Of a stretch of DNA of 64,000 bases, positions 27,040-36,171 are shown one piece after another. A program made the translations under genes and the position numbers. The stretch is from Kineosporia rhizophila (GTDB taxonomy: Bacteria > Actinomycetota > Actinomycetes > Actinomycetales > Kineosporiaceae). The stretch covers positions 177,139-241,138 of the forward strand of contig NZ_JAJSOH010000010.1 of assembly GCF_021277265.1 (NCBI RefSeq), in the 5' to 3' direction. The notes under the pieces were generated by a model. It worked only from the letters and a program-made list of their open reading frames with translations, was not told the origin of the DNA and did no database searches. The stretch's first letter is position 1, and the number at the start of each line of letters is the position of its first letter.

Positions 27040-27089
27040 CCCGCCGATCCCCGCAACGGGGCGCCTGACACAGGCAGGGGATCGGCGGG
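27040..27089. other. Long stem-loop between the MFS and pectate lyase genes
   Basis: A perfect 13-bp stem (27040-27052 with 27077-27089) encloses a 24-base loop that itself contains a GCCTG-ACA-CAGGC hairpin. It lies about 190 bp after the minus-strand MFS stop codon. No T-run follows, so it could be a distal terminator or part of the structured region. Confidence 0.55.
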
Positions 27090-27282
27090 CACGCTCCAGA
27101 CCCACCGCGCGCGCCGCCCACCAACGGCGCCGCGGTCGGAAGGCACCACCCCGCCGACATTCCCTCCGTCGCGGGCGTGGTGCAGGTGCGCGTCCGGTCC
27201 GCGGCCCTTCGGGCGCCTCCTCGGAGCCGGGCGCGCACCGCTCCCCGCAGCGGGATCCCCGAGACGACAGTGACCCCTTTGC

Positions 27283-28452
27283 CTAGGGCGCCGCACCGGG
27301 CCGGGCACCGGCCCAACGGCTCGCGGGGGCGGCGAGCGCGGTGAAGATCAGGGCCAGGGCGGCGATGCCGAGCAGGGCGGTGCGCAGGCCGGAGGCGTCG
27401 GCGAGCAGGCCCACGTAGCCGGGGCCGAGCAGGAAGCCCAGGTAGGCGGTGGTGGCCACGGCCGAGGTGGCGCGCCCGCGGCGGGCGGGGTCGACGGTGC
27501 GCAGGCCGTAGCTGATCAGGGTGGGGAAGAGGGTTGCGGTGCCCAGGGCGGCGACGGCCAGGCCCAGCAGCGCCACGGGCACATTGGGGGCGGTGGCGAG
27601 CACGACGGTGCCCACGGTGGCTGCGGCTCCCCCGGCGATCAGGAGCTGCACCGGATGGCTGCGGGACAGCGGGGCCAGGATGAGGCGGGCCAGGGCTGCG
27701 GCGGCGGCGAAGGTGGCCGGCGCGGTGGCGGCAAGCTGGGGTGAGGCAGCGAACGACTCGGTGATGAACACGGCGCCCCAGCTCTGGTGGGCGTTCTCGG
27801 TGGCGTAGGCGAGGGCGCCGATCAGGCCGAGGGCGAGCAGGGGGGCGGTCAGGCCCGGGGAAGACGAAGGGCGCGGTGCGGGCCCAGGGGTGACGCCGGT
27901 GAACGAGGTGCCCCGCCAGACCAGAGCGCTGAACAGCAGGATGGCCAGCAGGGCGACGGTGAACGTGCCAGTCAGGCCCGGGCCGCCGAGCAGGGCCCCG
28001 GCGCTGAGGCTGGACCCGACCACCGCCAGCGAGAAGGTTCCGTGGGCGCGGGTGACCAGGGGGCGGGCCGTGCGGTGCTCGACCTGGCCGGCCAGGGTGT
28101 TGATGGCCACGTCGGTCGCCCCCGAGGTGGCTCCCACCAGCAGCATCCCGGCGACGACCCAGGCGAACCCCTGTGCCGCCAGCGCGACCACCACACCACT
28201 GGCCCCCAGCAGGCCGAGCAGCACGGCGGTGAGGCGCAGGCCCAGACGATCGGTGAGCCGGCCGGTGAGGAACATGGCCGGGAGGGCACCGACGCCGACG
28301 AAGAGCAGGGATCGGCCCAACTGCCCCTCCGTCAGCCCGGCCTGGGTGCGCAGGGCGGGCAGGGCGGCGCCCCAGGTGCCCCAGAAGACGCCCATCCCGG
28401 CGAAGGCTGCGTACGCGGCGAGAGCGCTGGGGTGCGGTCGCGACGAGTTCAT
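27283..28452 (-). CDS. MFS transporter (YbjJ-like)
   Basis: A 389-residue transporter with twelve predicted spans. The MFS loop 2-3 motif appears as GRLTDRLGLRL, and the order of segments matches the YbjJ-like branch, whose substrates are largely unknown. The ATG follows directly after the 18-bp LacI-type palindrome, so its message is probably leaderless and its promoter covered by the operator. The divergent LacI-family gene is the obvious regulator, which suggests a sugar or related metabolite as inducer. Confidence 0.88.
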   Translation of the reverse strand: MNSSRPHPSALAAYAAFAGMGVFWGTWGAALPALRTQAGLTEGQLGRSLLFVGVGALPAMFLTGRLTDRLGLRLTAVLLGLLGASGVVVALAAQGFAWVVAGMLLVGATSGATDVAINTLAGQVEHRTARPLVTRAHGTFSLAVVGSSLSAGALLGGPGLTGTFTVALLAILLFSALVWRGTSFTGVTPGPAPRPSSSPGLTAPLLALGLIGALAYATENAHQSWGAVFITESFAASPQLAATAPATFAAAAALARLILAPLSRSHPVQLLIAGGAAATVGTVVLATAPNVPVALLGLAVAALGTATLFPTLISYGLRTVDPARRGRATSAVATTAYLGFLLGPGYVGLLADASGLRTALLGIAALALIFTALAAPASRWAGARPGAAP

Positions 28453-28470
28453 CTGTGTAACGTTACACAG
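28453..28470. promoter_or_regulatory. Perfect 18-bp LacI-type operator between the MFS and LacI genes
   Basis: CTGTGTAACGTTACACAG is a perfect palindrome with the central CG typical of LacI/GalR-family sites. It touches the ATG of the MFS gene (28452) and ends 13 bp before the GTG of the regulator. On the MFS side TAACGT is a possible -10, 7 bases before the ATG. On the regulator side TAGGGT lies 6 bases before the GTG. One bound dimer would shut both leaderless promoters. Confidence 0.85.
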
Positions 28471-28483
28471 CTAGGGTGGGGTC

Positions 28484-29521
28484 GTGCCAGGCCAATCCGG
28501 GCGACCCGGGACCGGGAGCCGACGCCCCACCGTCAAGGACGTGGCCGCCGCGGCCGGGGTGGGCGTGATGACCGTGTCGTACACCTTCAACCAGCCCTCG
28601 CGGGTGGCCGAGGCCACCCGGCACCGGGTGCTCGAGGCTGCCGAGAGGCTCGGCTACCGGCGCCCCGACAGCACCGCCCGGGCCCTGCGCTCGGGCCGCA
28701 CCGGCCAGCTCGGGGTGGTTCTCGGCGAGCACCTCTCCTACGCCTTCGACGATCCGCAGGCCGCACAGTTCCTGGCCGGGGTGGCCGAGGTGTGCGTCGA
28801 GGAGGGGCTGGGCATGGTGCTGATCCCCACCCGCGGCGATGCCGGCGACGTGGACCGGGTTCTCGCCGCCGCGGTCGACGCGTATGTGCTGTGGACCACG
28901 AGCGACGACGACCCGGTGCTGCCCGCGGTGGCCGGCAGCGGCCGTCCCGCGGCGATCCAGGGTGGGCCGGAACACCCTGGCATCACGGCCGTCTCGCCCG
29001 ACGACCGGCAGGCGGCGGCCGCCCTGGCCGGAGCCGTACTGGAAGACGGGCGCACTCCCGTCGTTCTCAGTTTCCCGCTCGACCGCACCCGCGAGCCGTC
29101 CTTGGTCCCGGCCCGGGAACTACCGTCGGACATCCCTTTTCCGGTCACCCGCAACCGGCTCGCCGGGTATCGCGACGCACTCGGCGAGCGCTGGTCCGAC
29201 ACCCTGGTCGCCGTGGTCGCCCAGAACCACCGCCTTCAGGGCCGGAACGCGATTGAGGACGTCCTCGAGCGGCTTTCCGGCTCGTCTCCGGTCATTCTCG
29301 CGATGAGTGACGAACTGGCTCTGGGAGCCCGGGAAGCGGCCGGTGACGACGCCGTCGTCACTGGCTGGGACGCGTCCGTAAAAGCTCTTGAGGCGGGCAT
29401 CGTGTCGGTCACCAACCCGCTGCGTGAGCAGGGCCGGCTGTGCGCGCAGGCCGCGCTCGGGCCGGGGACCGGCCCGGCGCCCACGATCACCTGGGAGATC
29501 GCCGACCCGCGACGGGGCTGA
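28484..29521 (+). CDS. LacI-family transcriptional regulator
   Basis: A 345-residue repressor. The HTH (TVKDVAAAAGVGVMTVSYTFN) and hinge helix (TARALRSGRTGQLGVV) are at residues about 15-75, and a periplasmic-binding-like effector domain fills the rest. The hinge helix contains the Leu (ARALRSG) that intercalates at the central CG of operators. It is divergent from the MFS exporter and should repress it and itself through the 18-bp palindrome. The GTG start is supported by the HTH position and by TAGGGT six bases upstream. Confidence 0.92.
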   Translation: MPGQSGRPGTGSRRPTVKDVAAAAGVGVMTVSYTFNQPSRVAEATRHRVLEAAERLGYRRPDSTARALRSGRTGQLGVVLGEHLSYAFDDPQAAQFLAGVAEVCVEEGLGMVLIPTRGDAGDVDRVLAAAVDAYVLWTTSDDDPVLPAVAGSGRPAAIQGGPEHPGITAVSPDDRQAAAALAGAVLEDGRTPVVLSFPLDRTREPSLVPARELPSDIPFPVTRNRLAGYRDALGERWSDTLVAVVAQNHRLQGRNAIEDVLERLSGSSPVILAMSDELALGAREAAGDDAVVTGWDASVKALEAGIVSVTNPLREQGRLCAQAALGPGTGPAPTITWEIADPRRG

Positions 29522-29551
29522 GCTGCCGATCTTGAGCGGGTAGGTGATGCT

Positions 29552-30397
29552 GTGCGGGTGCAGAACAGGTGGTCGCGGACCCGGTCAGCCGTGACCAGAG
29601 TGCTGTCGGGAACCCGGGCCGGGCTGGTGAAGACGGACACGGCCCTACTGTCGGCCGGGGCCGCGCTGTACGGCACCCTGGCCGCGATCCCCGCCTTCCT
29701 GGTGGCGATCGCCGCGGCCGGGCTGATGTTCGGCCGCGAGCGGATCGCCGACTACGGGGCCAGCCTGGCCGCCGCCATCCCGGACGAGCAGGGCGCTGAC
29801 GGCTGGGTGGACGCGCTGTTCGGGGCGGGCCTGTCCCTGTCGCTGCTGCCGGTGCTGTTCGCAGTGTTCATGGCCTCGGCCTACGGCCGCGGGCTGAGCA
29901 AGGCGCTGGTCCGGCTGGTGCCGGAGAAGCACCGGGCCGCTCCCCCGCCCTCGCTGCGGGCCCGGTTGCTCACCCTGCCGCTGGTCGGCCTGGCGCCGCT
30001 GATGCTGGTGGCCCTGCTGATGATCAGCCCGACGGTGGAGCACCTGGTGAACCAGAACGGCGTGGCCGGCGCCCTGGCCGCCTCGTACCTCAGCCTGAAC
30101 CTGATCTGGGTGATCCTCTGGGCGCCGCTGGCCTGGATGTACCGGGTGATCGCACCGGGCCGGCCGAGCTGGCGGGCGGCCTGGATCTCGGCCGTCGTCA
30201 CGGCCGCCTTCCTCTCCGGCTTCCTGCAGGGCTTCACCCTGTTCCTGGCCCTGCCGGTCGATCTCGGGCGGCCGTTCGGCGGGCTGGGGATCATCGGCGT
30301 GATCACCGGGCTGCTGCTGTGGCAGTGGGTGCTGCACGCGGTGGTCTGCGTGGGCTACGCGCTCTGCTGGGCGGTGGAGTCGGAGGTCCGCTCCTGA
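29552..30397 (+). CDS. YihY/BrkB-family membrane protein
   Basis: A 281-residue protein with about six hydrophobic segments. The N-terminal ALLSAGAALYGTLAAIPAF and the LNLIWVILWAPLAWMYRV, RPSWRAAWISAVVTA segments match the YihY/virulence factor BrkB family, once mistaken for RNase BN. The biochemical role is unknown. It follows the LacI gene by 30 bp on the same strand, possibly one transcript. Its last 43 bp overlap the end of the convergent MFS gene. Confidence 0.85.
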   Translation: MRVQNRWSRTRSAVTRVLSGTRAGLVKTDTALLSAGAALYGTLAAIPAFLVAIAAAGLMFGRERIADYGASLAAAIPDEQGADGWVDALFGAGLSLSLLPVLFAVFMASAYGRGLSKALVRLVPEKHRAAPPPSLRARLLTLPLVGLAPLMLVALLMISPTVEHLVNQNGVAGALAASYLSLNLIWVILWAPLAWMYRVIAPGRPSWRAAWISAVVTAAFLSGFLQGFTLFLALPVDLGRPFGGLGIIGVITGLLLWQWVLHAVVCVGYALCWAVESEVRS

Positions 30398-31563
30398 GTG
30401 GAGCTGGAAAGCACTCCAGAAAAGGCGATCACAAGCAGCCCGGCGATGGGCACCACGATCAGCCCCACACGGAGCGAGGTGGCGTCGGCGACCGCGCCGA
30501 CCACCGGAGGCGCGACCAGGAAGCCCACCCGCAGCAGCCAGCTCACCACGGTCAGGCCGACTCCTGGCGGCAGGCCGGGGATCTCGTCGGCGCCGTGCAT
30601 GGCCGCCGGGATCAGCGTGGCGATGCCCAGACCGGCCAGGCCGAAACCGGCGATGGTGCCGGGGATCGTGGGCACCAGCAGGGCCGCGCCCATGCCCAGG
30701 GTGACGATCAGCCCACCGGCGCGGGCCACCTGGCGCTGGCTGAAGCGGTCGACCAGCGGGTCGCCGAGCATCCGGCCGACGAACTGCAGGCCCTGGAGGG
30801 CGATGAAGCCCAGGCCGGCGACGAAGGTGGTGGCGCCGAGCGAGTCGGACAGGTAGATGGCCGCCCACGAGGCTCCCGAGTCCTCGGCCACCGCTCCCCC
30901 GGCCGCGATCGTCACCAGTGCCAGCAGCACTCCGACCCGGGCCAGGGTCCAGGCACCCCTGACCACGCTGCCCGGCTCGACGGCCTCCGCCTGCTCCCGC
31001 GGTTCCGGCCCGGGAAGGAGCCAGCGGTAGGAGGAGGCCGACAGAGCACCGAACACCACCGCGGAGATGACCATGTGAGTGGTCACCGGCACGCCGAGAG
31101 CGGCCAGTCCCGCGCCCATCGCACCGCCCAGCACCGCGCCTGCGCTCCAGACCGCGTGGAAGGAGTTGAGGATGGACCGCCCGTAGAGGCGCTGAACCCG
31201 CAGGCCGTGCGAGTTCTGGGCAACATCGGTGATCGAGTCCATCGCCCCGGCCAGGAACAGCGCGGCGGCCAGGGCGGCCCAGGCCGGAGCCAGCCCGGCC
31301 CCGACGAAACCGACGGCGGCCAGCAGGGTGGCCGCGATAGCGACTCGGGACGAGCGGAACCGCTGGATCAGCACACCCGCACTCAGCCCGGCCACCAGCG
31401 CGCCCAGCGGGTAGGCGGCCACCGCGCTGCCGAACGCCGCGTTGGAAAGGTCCAGCCCCTCCTTGATCTCGGGGTAGCGCGGCAGCAGGTTGGCGAAGAG
31501 CCCGCCGTTGGTGAAGAAGAGGACGGCCACGGCGAAGCGGGCCCGGCCCGGGGTGGTGCTCAT
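30355..31563 (-). CDS. MFS transporter at the end of the sugar operon
   Basis: A 402-residue twelve-span transporter related to the MFS protein at 27283 (same YbjJ-like N-terminal pattern, NLLPRYPEIKEGLDLSNAAFG). It is the last gene of a five-gene operon (binding protein, two permeases, LacI, MFS), starting 39 bp after the LacI stop. It might efflux a by-product or excess sugar. The overlap with the convergent YihY gene is 43 bp. Confidence 0.87.
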   Translation of the reverse strand: MSTTPGRARFAVAVLFFTNGGLFANLLPRYPEIKEGLDLSNAAFGSAVAAYPLGALVAGLSAGVLIQRFRSSRVAIAATLLAAVGFVGAGLAPAWAALAAALFLAGAMDSITDVAQNSHGLRVQRLYGRSILNSFHAVWSAGAVLGGAMGAGLAALGVPVTTHMVISAVVFGALSASSYRWLLPGPEPREQAEAVEPGSVVRGAWTLARVGVLLALVTIAAGGAVAEDSGASWAAIYLSDSLGATTFVAGLGFIALQGLQFVGRMLGDPLVDRFSQRQVARAGGLIVTLGMGAALLVPTIPGTIAGFGLAGLGIATLIPAAMHGADEIPGLPPGVGLTVVSWLLRVGFLVAPPVVGAVADATSLRVGLIVVPIAGLLVIAFSGVLSSSTQERTSDSTAQQSA

Positions 31564-31602
31564 CGGTTCAGCAGTCTCGGTTCTCAGGGAGTTCAGGTGA
31601 AG

Positions 31603-32625
31603 TCAGGTGGAGGAGCGCTGGATCAGCGTAGAGGGCAGGAACATCGAGGCGGCTCCCTCGCCCTCGATCCGGCCCAGCAGCAGACGCACCATCTCCCGGC
31701 TGATCCGCTCGAACGGCTGGCGCATGGTGGTCAGGCCCGGGTCGAGGTGCTCGGCCACGCCCGCGTCGTCGAACCCGCCCACCCGTACGTCCTGCGGAAT
31801 GCGCCGGCCCGCCTCGCGCAGCACCGCACAGGCCCCGGCGGCCATCAGGTCGGAGGCCACGAACACCCCGTCCAGATCGGGCACCCGCTCCAGCAGGGCC
31901 CGCATCCCGGCCTCACCGCTGAGCCGCGAGTAGTCGCCGTGCACGATGAGTTCCGGGCGGACCGGCAGCCCGGCCGCCACCAGGGCCTGCTTGTAACCCT
32001 CCAGCCGCTGGAACCCACCGGGCGTGTCCATCTGCCCGGTGATGTGCGCGATGGTGCGGGCGCCGCGGGCGATCAGGTGGCTGGTCATCTGCCGGCCACC
32101 GTCGAGGTCGTCGGCGCCGACCATGCTGATCCGCGACTCCAGGCCGGGGAACCGCCCGCACACCACCGTCGGTACCCCGGTGGCCAGGAGCTCCTCGGCC
32201 ACCGGGTCGACGGCGTGGCTGGAGACCAGCAGCACCCCGTCGACGTGCCGGGCCGAGACGTAGCCGACCGCCCGCTCCCGGTCGGCCGGGGTGCCCGCGG
32301 TGACCAGGGTGAGCAGGATGCCGTGCTCGGCCAGGGCCCGGGTGCAGCCGCTCATCAGGCGGGCGAACGTCGGGTCCTCGAACAGGATGTGCTGGGGCTC
32401 GCTGAGCAGGAAGGCGACCGTGTTGGAGCGGCCCAGGGCGAGGGTCCGGGCGGCGTGGTTGGCGGTGTACCCGGTCTCGGCGATCGCCCGGGCCACCGCG
32501 TCCATCGCCTCCGGGCTGACCCGCTCGCCCCCGTTGAGGAACCGCGAGACGGTGCCTCGGGAAACCCCCGCGACGCTGGCCACGTCGCGGATGGTGGGGC
32601 GCTTGTCGCCCGGTCTGAGCTGCAC
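31603..32625 (-). CDS. LacI-family regulator of the galactoside operon
   Basis: A 340-residue repressor with HTH TIRDVASVAGVSRGTVSRFLN, a hinge with ARTLALGRSN, and an effector domain ending ERISREMVRLLLGRIEG. It is fourth in the operon, 14 bp after the inner permease gene, so the system is probably autoregulated. The CG-centred palindrome at 35934-35947 in the divergent promoter region is its likely operator. The ligand is probably a galactoside or breakdown product, given the adjacent GH42 enzyme. Confidence 0.92.
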   Translation of the reverse strand: MQLRPGDKRPTIRDVASVAGVSRGTVSRFLNGGERVSPEAMDAVARAIAETGYTANHAARTLALGRSNTVAFLLSEPQHILFEDPTFARLMSGCTRALAEHGILLTLVTAGTPADRERAVGYVSARHVDGVLLVSSHAVDPVAEELLATGVPTVVCGRFPGLESRISMVGADDLDGGRQMTSHLIARGARTIAHITGQMDTPGGFQRLEGYKQALVAAGLPVRPELIVHGDYSRLSGEAGMRALLERVPDLDGVFVASDLMAAGACAVLREAGRRIPQDVRVGGFDDAGVAEHLDPGLTTMRQPFERISREMVRLLLGRIEGEGAASMFLPSTLIQRSST

Positions 32626-32639
32626 GTCGGAAGGCTACT

Positions 32640-33511
32640 TCAGCTCTTCACGGCGCCGGCGGCCAGATCGACCTGCCAGAACCGCTGCAGCAACAGGAAC
32701 AGCGCCAGCAGGGGCAGGATCGACAGCAGCGCTCCCGGGATCACCAGCGCGTACATGGCCGGCTGCTGGGCCCCCTGGTTGAGCAGACCGGACAGGCCCA
32801 CGGTGACCGGGAACAGCTTGTCGTCGCCGAGCATCACGTAGGGCAGCAGGAAGTTGTTCCAGATCGCCACGAACTGGAACAGGAACACCGTGACCAGGCC
32901 GGGCACCATCATCGGGAGCACCACCGAGCGGAACACCCGCCAGTCCTTGGCGCCGTCGGTGCGGGCCGCCTCGATCACCTCGTCCGGCACCGCGGCGGAC
33001 ACGTAGATCCGCGCCAGGTAGATGCCGTAGGGGCTGATGATGCTGGGCAGCAGGACGGCCCAGTAGGTGTTCGTCAGGCCGAGTTTCGCGAACAGCAGGT
33101 ACTGCGGCACGGCCAGGATCACGCCGGGCACCAGCACGCCGGCCAGCAGGATGTTGAACAGGGCGGCGCGGCCGGGGAAGCGGTACTTGGCCATCGCGTA
33201 GCCGGCCATCGCCGAGACCAGGGTGGAGAGCGCGGCACCGACCCCGGCGTACAGCGCGGTGTTGGCCATCCAGCGCCAGAACAGCCCGTCGCGGTAGGCC
33301 GTCAGGTCGGCGATGTTGCTGAACAGGCTGCCGCCGGGGGCGTAGGTGAAGGTGGAGAACAGCTCGTTGGAGGCCTTGCTGGAGGCCATCAGCACCCAGA
33401 CCACCGGGATCAGGCAGTAGATCGCGCCGACCACCAGGATGCCGGTGCCGAACACACTCGGCCTCTGCTGGGCGGTACGGGGTTTCGGGGTACCCGCCAG
33501 GGTGACGGTGC

Positions 33512-33515
<4 letters not shown>
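32640..33515 (-). CDS. Sugar ABC permease, MalG type (CUT1)
   Basis: A 291-residue inner-membrane permease with six spans. The EAA coupling motif reads EVIEAARTDGAKDWRVFRSVVLPMMVPG (in two parts), placed as in MalG-like subunits, and the C-terminus ends in the hydrophobic span plus QVDLAAGAVKS, typical of the group. It overlaps the MalF-like gene by 4 bp. No ATPase gene is in the operon. Confidence 0.94.
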
Positions 33516-34489
<974 letters not shown>

Positions 34490-34534
34490 CGTCGACTCCT
34501 GCTCATCGGGCCCGGGACTGTGCCGACCGGGTTC

Positions 34535-35866
34535 TTACTTGACGTTGAACCCGTTGGCCTTGAGGTCGTCCAGCGTCTGGGTCTGCATGGTGGTCAGCGC
34601 CTCGGCGAAGGAACTGGCCTTCTTCGCGGTGGCCGCCTTGCCGAAGGCGTCGTTGAAGGCGCTGTAGGCGACGTTGGTGTTCGGGCCGTAGGTGAAGCTG
34701 TTCACGGTGCCCGCCACCGAACCGGCGATGTCGTAGAAGTCGGCCTGGCTCTTGAAGAACGCCGGCGGCTCGGTCAGCGCGGCGCCCGAGTTGACGGTGT
34801 CGGCCGGGTAGACGTTGCTGATGCTGGCGAGCGCCTTGACCCCCTCCGGGCTGGTGTTCAGCCAGGTGGCGAACTCGGCGGCAGCGGCCTTGTTCTCGGA
34901 CTGGGAGGTGACCGCCGTGGCCGAACCGCCCCAGGCGCCGGTGACGTTCTCGCCCGCGCTCCACTGCGGGATCGGGGCGACCTTCCACTTGCCCTCGGTG
35001 TCGGCGGCGTTGCCGGCCAGCACGCCCGGCGCCCAGACCGCACTGACCCAGCCCACCTGAGAACCGTCGTTCAGGGCGGCGTTCCAGGCCGGGGTGTACA
35101 TCGGGGTGTTGTCGATGACGCCCTCCTCGACCAGACCGCCCCAGTACTGGGCGACCTTCTTCGAGGGCTCGGAGTCGATCGCGACGCTCCAGGCGTCACC
35201 GTCGATGCCCCACCAGCTGGCCCCGGCCTGCTGGGTGAGACCGGCGAACAGGCCGGCGTCGTTGGCCGAGAAGGTACCGAGGAACTTCTTCGGGTCGTCC
35301 TCGTTGATCTTCCGCGCCGCCTCGGCGTACTCGTCCCAGGTCTTGGGCACCTCAAGGCCCAGCTTCTCGAACACGTCGGCGCGGTAGTAGAACATCAGCG
35401 GGGCGGCGTCCTGGGGCACCGCGTAGACCGCGTCGGTGCCCAGAGTGACCGCGTTCCAGGTGCCTTCGGCGAAGTGACCCTTCACGTCGTCGCCCAGCTG
35501 GCCCTTGATGTCGGCCAGGGCGCCGGCGCCCACCATGGTCGGGATCGCCTGGTACTCGGCCTGCATCACGTCGGGCGCGCCGCTGCCGGCCTTGATCGCG
35601 GTGAGCAGCTTGGTGACCGCGGGGTCGCCGCCGTCCTGCTTGTTGACGGTGACGTGGATGTCGGGGTGCGCCTGGTTGAAGACCTCGACGGTCTTGTCCA
35701 TCTCCGGCGCCCACGACCAGAAGTTCAGCTCGACCTTCTCGCCGGGCTTGCGGGGCGCGTCACCGGTCTGGCTGTCGGCGTCGGAGTCCGAGGACCCGCC
35801 GCAGGCGCTCAGCAGCAGGGCGGAAAGGGTGAGGGTGACCAGACTGCCGCGCAGCGTTCGCCGCAT
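34535..35866 (-). CDS. Sugar ABC substrate-binding lipoprotein (CUT1)
   Basis: A 443-residue binding protein. A signal with lipobox LSAC places the lipid on Cys22. The mature part has the family-1 pattern (KVELNFWSWAPEMDKTVEVFN) and the usual AWGGSATAVTSQSENKAAAAEFATWL region. A near-perfect AAGGAGGA site before the ATG at 35866 fixes the start; the frame is open upstream but not coding. It is the first gene of the operon, under the promoter/operator at 35934-35975. A beta-galactoside or galacto-oligosaccharide ligand is inferred from the GH42 neighbour. Confidence 0.94.
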   Translation of the reverse strand: MRRTLRGSLVTLTLSALLLSACGGSSDSDADSQTGDAPRKPGEKVELNFWSWAPEMDKTVEVFNQAHPDIHVTVNKQDGGDPAVTKLLTAIKAGSGAPDVMQAEYQAIPTMVGAGALADIKGQLGDDVKGHFAEGTWNAVTLGTDAVYAVPQDAAPLMFYYRADVFEKLGLEVPKTWDEYAEAARKINEDDPKKFLGTFSANDAGLFAGLTQQAGASWWGIDGDAWSVAIDSEPSKKVAQYWGGLVEEGVIDNTPMYTPAWNAALNDGSQVGWVSAVWAPGVLAGNAADTEGKWKVAPIPQWSAGENVTGAWGGSATAVTSQSENKAAAAEFATWLNTSPEGVKALASISNVYPADTVNSGAALTEPPAFFKSQADFYDIAGSVAGTVNSFTYGPNTNVAYSAFNDAFGKAATAKKASSFAEALTTMQTQTLDDLKANGFNVK

Positions 35867-35933
35867 GACGTCCTCCTTGCGAAGCATCAGCTTCGTCGTT
35901 GAAGCGGGCGGCGGCCGGTCGTGCGGCGCCGCG

Positions 35934-35975
35934 TGTGACCGGTCACAACGTGACATTGAAAAACGCCGGTGTCAA
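35934..35975 (-). promoter_or_regulatory. LacI-type operator and promoter of the galactoside ABC operon
   Basis: TGTGACCGGTCACA (35934-35947) is a perfect 14-bp palindrome centred on CG. On the minus strand TTGACA (35975-35970) is followed after exactly 17 bp by CACGTT (35952-35947), so the palindrome would cover the transcription start. The start codon of the binding protein is 68 bp further on. The rest of the 305-bp gap (35867-36171) is the upstream region of GH42; I see no second clear site, only an AACGTT core near 35975. Confidence 0.75.
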
Positions 35976-36171
35976 CGTTTCGTCAGGTCACGAATTGGTC
36001 GCACGCATGCTCACCACCTGGGGCTTTGCCTCAGCGCAAATTCATGGGACCGTGCACACACGTCTCGTCGACCGGTCTGGTCGGCGCCGTGCGACGACGC
36101 GCCGACGAACAGTCCCGACGGCCTGCATCGCCGCACGTCGACGCGTGTCGTCTGCGAATGAGGGTGAGTTC

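Larger units (their letters stand above)
26603..27282. other. 680-bp gene-free region with multiple stem-loops
   Basis: No convincing gene on either strand; open frames here have unlikely composition. The part next to the pectate lyase holds a tandem hairpin cluster (26688-26800). Further out are a short perfect hairpin (26875-26893) enclosed by GGCCCG/CGGGCC arms (26854-26859 and 26894-26899) and a long stem at 27040-27089. On the minus strand the region follows the MFS gene and precedes the lyase gene. It could be a long 5' leader of the lyase, a small RNA locus, or both. Confidence 0.6.
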
